Positions 22,258 through 26,350 of a stretch of 26,350 nt of DNA are shown here, piece after piece (the first letter of the stretch is position 1; each line of letters begins with the position of its first letter). The stretch is from the IMG/VR virus record IMGVR_UViG_3300006874_000114, positions 1 through 26,350 of that record; one strand, 5' to 3'. The notes beneath the pieces were generated by a model. The model did not search any database and was not told where the DNA came from. It saw only the letters and a program-made list of their open reading frames with translations. Origin of the DNA: a virus. The translations under genes and the position numbers were made by a program.

Positions 22258-23325
22258 ATGGCAAATACTATTAAAATTAAAAGAACCTCGGGAACAGGAA
22301 CCCCAGCGGCCGGTATAGCACAAGGTGAGTTAGTTTATGCTTACGATACTACAAATAGTAATACGGGGTATGCAAATAAACTACTTATTGGGGATTATAA
22401 TGCTCCCTTAAATGCTCCTATTATTATAGGTGGTTCTTACTATACAGGACTTATAGATTCCGCTACTATAGAAATTACGGGGCCTGCAGGAGGACAAACT
22501 TACGGAACAGGAGCAGACGGCTTAGCTACCGCTGTAGCTTTTACCAATAATAGTGGAAATATAGATTTAGAGTTTAATCTTACAGATACCGGCGTAACTG
22601 CAGGAAGTTATGGTTCTGCTACAAATATCCCTACTTTTACTGTCGATGCTAGAGGGCGATTAACCACCGCAGGTAGTGTATCCGTCGCAACAACTTTACA
22701 ACTGACCGGAGATACAACTGCAAGCCCTTCTGTGGTAGACCTTCTTACAGAGCCTCTAAATGTCGTTGGAACTTCGAACGAAATTATAACTTCTACTTCT
22801 GGGAATACTATTACTATTGGTCTTCCTACAGACGTTACTATTACGGGAAATCTTACAGTAAACGGAACGACAACGACAGTTAATTCCGAAACCGTAACTA
22901 TTGACGATCCAATATTTACTTTAGCGGGAGATACTCCTCCGACTTCAGACGATAGTCTTGATCGAGGTATAGAGTTTCGTTGGTATGACACAGCAGCACG
23001 GTTAGGATTTTTTGGTTACGACAATAGTTCAGCTAAATTCACGTTTATACCGGACGCCACAAATACCGGCTCTGTTATGTCTGGCTCTGCTGGTACTGCT
23101 TTATTCGGTTCTCTCGAATTAGATACTGACTTAGAAGTACAATATGGTGGTACTGGAGTATCCACATTTACTACTAATGGTATTGTATATGGTAATGCTG
23201 CGAACGCTTTACAAGTTACTGTAGCAGGTGCTTGGGACGCTACAAATTCAATCGGACAATTATTAAGTGTAAACTCTTCTGGAGTTCCCACTTGGACAAA
23301 TACTATCGACGGCGGAACTTACTAA
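22258..23325 (+). CDS. Tail fibre protein, marine phage type (1)
   Basis: A 355-residue tail fibre protein. The N-terminus MANTIKIKRTSGTGTPAAG is an attachment-type start shared with the next fibre gene (MAQTIKLKRSS). Residues of about 200-265 carry the module NLTVNGTTTTVNSETVTIDD, then FTLAGD, DRGIEFRWYD and FGYDNSSAKFTFIPD, a block repeated in many marine phage fibres. The C-terminal part (LEVQYGGTGVSTFTTNGIVY) is also typical of fibre repeats. A similar module lies in the J-like protein and the last gene of the window. AGGAG precedes the ATG with good spacing. A role in host attachment is inferred from the family. Confidence 0.88.
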   Translation: MANTIKIKRTSGTGTPAAGIAQGELVYAYDTTNSNTGYANKLLIGDYNAPLNAPIIIGGSYYTGLIDSATIEITGPAGGQTYGTGADGLATAVAFTNNSGNIDLEFNLTDTGVTAGSYGSATNIPTFTVDARGRLTTAGSVSVATTLQLTGDTTASPSVVDLLTEPLNVVGTSNEIITSTSGNTITIGLPTDVTITGNLTVNGTTTTVNSETVTIDDPIFTLAGDTPPTSDDSLDRGIEFRWYDTAARLGFFGYDNSSAKFTFIPDATNTGSVMSGSAGTALFGSLELDTDLEVQYGGTGVSTFTTNGIVYGNAANALQVTVAGAWDATNSIGQLLSVNSSGVPTWTNTIDGGTY

Positions 23326-23337
23326 TTTAAAATTCCT

Positions 23338-23351
23338 TGCATATATATGCA
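23338..23351 (+). other. 14-bp palindrome between fibre genes
   Basis: TGCATATATATGCA is a perfect 14-bp palindrome in a 42-base gap between two fibre genes. It is flanked by CCTT on the left and AAGG on the right; the AAGG is part of the AAGGAGG ribosome binding site (23357-23363). As RNA it could form an unstable AU-rich stem that hides or exposes this site. No T-run follows, so it is not a terminator. As DNA it could be a protein-binding site. Confidence 0.45.
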
Positions 23352-23356
23352 GATTT

Positions 23357-23363
23357 AAGGAGG
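23357..23363 (+). promoter_or_regulatory. Near-perfect ribosome binding site (AAGGAGG)
   Basis: AAGGAGG is followed after four bases (CCAC) by the ATG at 23368. It is one of the strongest Shine-Dalgarno matches in the window and marks the 453-residue fibre protein as probably highly translated. It sits just after the palindrome at 23338. Confidence 0.85.
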
Positions 23364-23367
23364 CCAC

Positions 23368-24729
23368 ATGGCTCAAACTATTAAATTAAAACGTTCGTCT
23401 GTCTCTGGAAATATACCAACTACCGCTCAACTTGATTTGGGCGAAGTCGCTATCAATAGCTTTGATGGCAAGATGTATATTAAAAAAGACGACGGAACGG
23501 AACAAATTGTAGAAGTAGGATACAATCTTGGAGTAATTCAAGAGTATGTTTTTACTGCGACAGCTTCTCAAACTGTATTTACTGGATTAGACGATAACTC
23601 AATAGGGTTTATCTATAACCCCGGTAATATACAAGTATTTCTTAATGGTGTGCTTTTAGACGCAAACATTGACTATACGCAAACTAGTTCTACTACTCTC
23701 ACTCTAACAGAATCTTCAGATGTTGGAGACACTCTTCAGATCTTCTCTTACAATAAAAAGATTGGCGATGGAAAAATTGCTGTTAATTCTTTTTCTGGAG
23801 ATGGAGTTACCACTCAATTTACTCTTTCTGTAGCTCCAGAAGATGTAAATAATATTTCTATTTATATTGATGGTATTTACCAATCAAAATCAAACTATAC
23901 TCTTAGCGGAACTACTCTCGATTTTGGGCTAACTCCTCCTCCTTTAGATACTGCTATTGAAGTTGAAATTGCAACAAGAGAAGTAAGTCTTGATACTGCT
24001 ACAGGACTTGTCTTTCACGATAATGTAAAAGCTAAATTTGGAAATGATGACGACTTAGAGATTTATCATAACGGTTCTGATAGTATTATCGATGAAAAAG
24101 GTACTGGTTCTTTAAAGATACAAGTAGATAGTACGGATATAGCTAATATTACTTCTGATGGCCTAACTGTTACGGGCGACGTTGAAGCAGACGAATTTAT
24201 AGGAGATTTAAGAGGTGCCATAGAGTTTCACGCCAAAGCAGGAGAAGATTTAGTAAAAGGAGATGTTGTATATATTTCGGGAATCTCTGGAAATACTACT
24301 GTAGTTTCGAAGGCGAAAGCAGATGATTCTTTAAAGATGCCTGCTTTCGGTATTATTTCTGTAGGAGGAAACAATAACAGTAATGTAGAAATAGTTACTT
24401 TTGGAACTCTTTCAGGATTAGATACTTCTTTATTTTTAGAAGGACAAGAAATTTTTGTAAGCAATACCGCAGGAGCTTTTACTGCTTCGGCTCCTGCAGG
24501 GGAAAATTCTAAAATACAAAAAGTGGGAAAAATCACCCGTGCTGATTCGAACGGGTCAATAAAAGTATTAGGTGCGGGCCGTTCAAATGCAACACCTAAT
24601 CTTAACGAAGGAAATATATTTATCGGTAATGTTTCCAATCAATCAGTGACAGCATCCCTTGACGAAAAAGTGACAGAATTAGATTACATTAAGGTATCTG
24701 ATGCAGTTGCCTATGCAATGATATTATAG
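23368..24729 (+). CDS. Tail fibre protein, marine phage type (2)
   Basis: A 453-residue tail fibre protein. The N-terminus MAQTIKLKRSSVSGNIPTT followed by LGEVAINSFDGKMYIKKDDG is the familiar fibre start. Residues of about 62-131 and 139-204 are two copies of a beta module ending in a [VI]xx[ND]GxxxxxxxY pattern (QVFLNGVLLDANIDY; SIYIDGIYQSKSNY). Next come LVFHDNVKAKFGNDDDLEIY and LTVTGDVEADEFIGDLRG, blocks known in cyanophage fibres. The C-terminal 170 residues form a separate domain with GDVVYISGISGNTTVV and FGTLSGLDTSLF, also met in marine phage fibres. A very strong ribosome site (AAGGAGG) precedes it. Host attachment is the inferred role. Confidence 0.87.
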   Translation: MAQTIKLKRSSVSGNIPTTAQLDLGEVAINSFDGKMYIKKDDGTEQIVEVGYNLGVIQEYVFTATASQTVFTGLDDNSIGFIYNPGNIQVFLNGVLLDANIDYTQTSSTTLTLTESSDVGDTLQIFSYNKKIGDGKIAVNSFSGDGVTTQFTLSVAPEDVNNISIYIDGIYQSKSNYTLSGTTLDFGLTPPPLDTAIEVEIATREVSLDTATGLVFHDNVKAKFGNDDDLEIYHNGSDSIIDEKGTGSLKIQVDSTDIANITSDGLTVTGDVEADEFIGDLRGAIEFHAKAGEDLVKGDVVYISGISGNTTVVSKAKADDSLKMPAFGIISVGGNNNSNVEIVTFGTLSGLDTSLFLEGQEIFVSNTAGAFTASAPAGENSKIQKVGKITRADSNGSIKVLGAGRSNATPNLNEGNIFIGNVSNQSVTASLDEKVTELDYIKVSDAVAYAMIL

Positions 24730-24738
24730 GAGATAAAT

Positions 24739-25068
24739 ATGGCAAACGTGTTCAAAAACGCAGCATTAGCAGATGTAAATACTTCATACGATACTTTATA
24801 TACTTGTCCGGGAGCAACTACAGCCGTTGTTTTGGGCTTAGCTATAGCTAACAAAAACGGTGTATCTGTAACTGCAAGCGTTCAATTTTCTGATAGTTCT
24901 GCCGCAGCAGATTATCAACTTATAGAAGGAGTTTTACTTCCTTCTAATACAACTCTCGAAACTTTAGAGGGTCAAAAATATATACTTGAAGCAGGAGATT
25001 CTTTAAAAGTGAAAGCAGGAATAGCTTCATCTTTAGATGTAATTCTTGGTATAATGGAGATTTCATAA
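24739..25068 (+). CDS. Small virion structural protein of fibre region
   Basis: A 109-residue beta-rich protein: MANVFKNAALADVNTSYDTL, then TCPGATTAVVLGLAIANK, LLPSNTTLETLEGQKYIL and LEAGDSLKVKAGIASSLDVI. The pattern is one I recall from small structural proteins encoded next to fibre genes in marine phages; its function there is not established. It has no membrane segment and one cysteine. The site AGGAGA lies a few bases before the ATG. Its stop overlaps the next start as TAATG. It might cap or join the neighbouring fibres. Confidence 0.8.
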   Translation: MANVFKNAALADVNTSYDTLYTCPGATTAVVLGLAIANKNGVSVTASVQFSDSSAAADYQLIEGVLLPSNTTLETLEGQKYILEAGDSLKVKAGIASSLDVILGIMEIS

Positions 25069-26350
25069 TGGCGTTTATAGGAAAAAATTCAGTAACAGTT
25101 ACTTCTCTTGATTCAGCGGAGAGTATGTCGGTTGTAACAGATTTAACAGTCGATACTAATACTTTAAAAGTAGATAGCGTTTCAAATAGAGTAGGCATAT
25201 TAAACGCTACTCCAAGCGTTAGTTTAGATATTGGAACCGCTACCGACGCTATTCATATTCCTGTAGGTACTACCGGAGAGCGTCCTGGGTCTCCGACTTC
25301 AGGCTTATTTCGATACAATACTTCATTAAATCAATTTGAAGGTTATACCAGCACTTGGGGTGCTATCGGTGGTGGAGGTACAAATACTTTTACTCACGAT
25401 AGTTTTACTGGCGATAATAGTACAACAGACTTTGTGCTATCTCAAGCTACCGAAAGTGAGAACAATCTTTTTGTCTTTATTGACGGTGTTTTTCAAACTC
25501 AAGACGCCTATTCAATTGCAACAAATTCAGGAATAACTACGCTCACTCTTAGTGCTGCTCCTGCACAAGATCGTAAAATTATTGTTTATACAGTAGCTGC
25601 GGGAGTGTCTGGTAATAATCTAAATCAAAATCTTTTCGATGCGAACACTTCAGATGCTGTAGATGGAGTGAATGATACCTTTACTCTTTCTATTCCTCCG
25701 GTTAATAAGAACAATACTCAAGTATTTTTTGACGGGGTATATCAGCACAAAGCAAACTATTCTGTTTCGGGAACTTCACTTACCTTTACGGATGCTCCTC
25801 CTCTCGGAGTAGTTGTCGAAGTGATGATTTTTACTCAAACTGCTGTAAATGTTCCTGTGGATAATTCTGTAACTTCTTCAAAACTTTCAGGAGACTTAGT
25901 AGCTCCTGGAAATCTTACAGTCACGGGATATTTAGCCGGACCTTCTACTTTTATTCTAGACCCTTCGGCGGTGGGGGATAATACAGGTACTTTACTTGTA
26001 AAAGGAAATCTTCAGGTTGATGGTACTCAAACAATTATTAATTCTACTACTCTCACAGTAGACGACTTAAATATTACTCTTGCCAGCGGTGCGGCAAATG
26101 CTTTAGCTGCCGACGGCGCAGGAATTACAATCGATACTGGTAGTGATCCTGATGCTACAATTACCTATGACGGTGTGAACGATAGGTGGAATTTTAACAA
26201 AAATGTCGACGTAACGGGTACTCTGGTCAGCGACGGTTTGACTGTTGATGGCACTCCTGTTCGCTTTGTTAGCACCTCACCTATGCTTTATTTTATGGAG
26301 TCTGGAGCCACAGATAGTAACCACCGTCTGCGGCAAAATTTTGGTAATTT
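25068..26350 (+). CDS. Tail fibre protein, marine phage type (3), cut by window end
   Basis: An open frame of 427 codons that reaches the window end without a stop, so the protein is partial. It starts MAFIGKNSVTVTSLDSAESM. Residues of about 75-98 form a module with TTGERPGSPTSGLFRYNTSL, common in tail fibres. Two beta modules follow, at about 112-179 (containing LFVFIDGVFQTQDAY) and about 195-258 (containing VFFDGVYQHKANYSVSGTS). They match the pair in the gene at 23368. A further module at about 315-390 (NLQVDGTQTIINSTTLTVDD) resembles those in the J-like protein and the gene at 22258. GGAG lies about nine bases before the ATG, which overlaps the previous stop. Confidence 0.85.
   Translation, partial: MAFIGKNSVTVTSLDSAESMSVVTDLTVDTNTLKVDSVSNRVGILNATPSVSLDIGTATDAIHIPVGTTGERPGSPTSGLFRYNTSLNQFEGYTSTWGAIGGGGTNTFTHDSFTGDNSTTDFVLSQATESENNLFVFIDGVFQTQDAYSIATNSGITTLTLSAAPAQDRKIIVYTVAAGVSGNNLNQNLFDANTSDAVDGVNDTFTLSIPPVNKNNTQVFFDGVYQHKANYSVSGTSLTFTDAPPLGVVVEVMIFTQTAVNVPVDNSVTSSKLSGDLVAPGNLTVTGYLAGPSTFILDPSAVGDNTGTLLVKGNLQVDGTQTIINSTTLTVDDLNITLASGAANALAADGAGITIDTGSDPDATITYDGVNDRWNFNKNVDVTGTLVSDGLTVDGTPVRFVSTSPMLYFMESGATDSNHRLRQNFGN

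Noticed and set aside
22608-22991. 127-codon open frame on the minus strand
   Set aside because: It lies wholly within the fibre gene at 22258, which has a clear family match and ribosome site. The minus frame has no recognisable protein features.
24228-24638. 136-codon open frame on the minus strand
   Set aside because: It is antisense to the fibre gene at 23368, and its composition follows from the codons of the + strand gene.
25336-25536. 66-codon + strand open frame in a different frame
   Set aside because: It is inside the last fibre gene, whose frame stays open to the window end and carries known fibre modules.
1-26350. tRNA genes, integrase, transposase, attachment site, defence genes
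   Set aside because: No cloverleaf, recombinase motif, insertion sequence ends or known defence protein pattern was visible on either strand.

Overview
The window is 26.35 kb of one continuous late structural region from a tailed bacteriophage, or a prophage of the same kind. Every gene is on the + strand, and gaps between genes are almost absent. The first third matches the coliphage lambda tail-tip gene order: tape measure, M, L, K, I, J. That points to a siphovirus with a long flexible tail. The DNA is AT-rich by eye, and arginine is mostly coded by AGA. The downstream fibre proteins carry sequence blocks that recur in marine phages (cyanophages, pelagiphages and relatives). A marine siphovirus is therefore the likely source; the host cannot be told from the sequence.

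Layout. 3-2663: tape measure protein, whose true N-terminus may lie outside the window. 2663-5610: M-, L-, K- and I-like tail-tip assembly genes, joined by overlapping stops and starts. 5620-13239: a 2,539-residue J-like central tail-tip/host-specificity protein, over twice the length of lambda J. Its second half is a chain of repeats and fibre modules. 13239-13766: a small protein with a ParB/sulfiredoxin-like segment. 13767-13887: the only sizeable gap, holding a perfect consensus sigma70 promoter (TTGACA, 17 bp, TATAAT). 13888-16140: two structural genes. 16147-16175: a strong intrinsic terminator. 16185-26350: ten further genes, most of them fibre- or adhesin-like, the last running off the end of the window.

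How the genes fit together. The tape measure sets tail length. M, L, K, I and J build the tip, with the K-like protein carrying both a JAMM metalloprotease-like and an NlpC/P60 domain. The genes after J probably make a multi-part adhesion device. They share modules: the domain of the stand-alone 122-residue protein (13888) is repeated as the N-terminal half of the 256-residue protein (21133), and short beta-rich blocks recur in J and the last fibre genes.

Points most worth a second look: the perfect promoter and strong terminator that bracket two structural genes like a moron; an uninterrupted array of about 29 five-residue repeats inside J that returns at its C-terminus; near-identical DNA repeats within J; and a long insertion within the four-cysteine region of the L-like protein. 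No CRISPR array, tRNA, integrase, lysis gene or clear defence system is visible.
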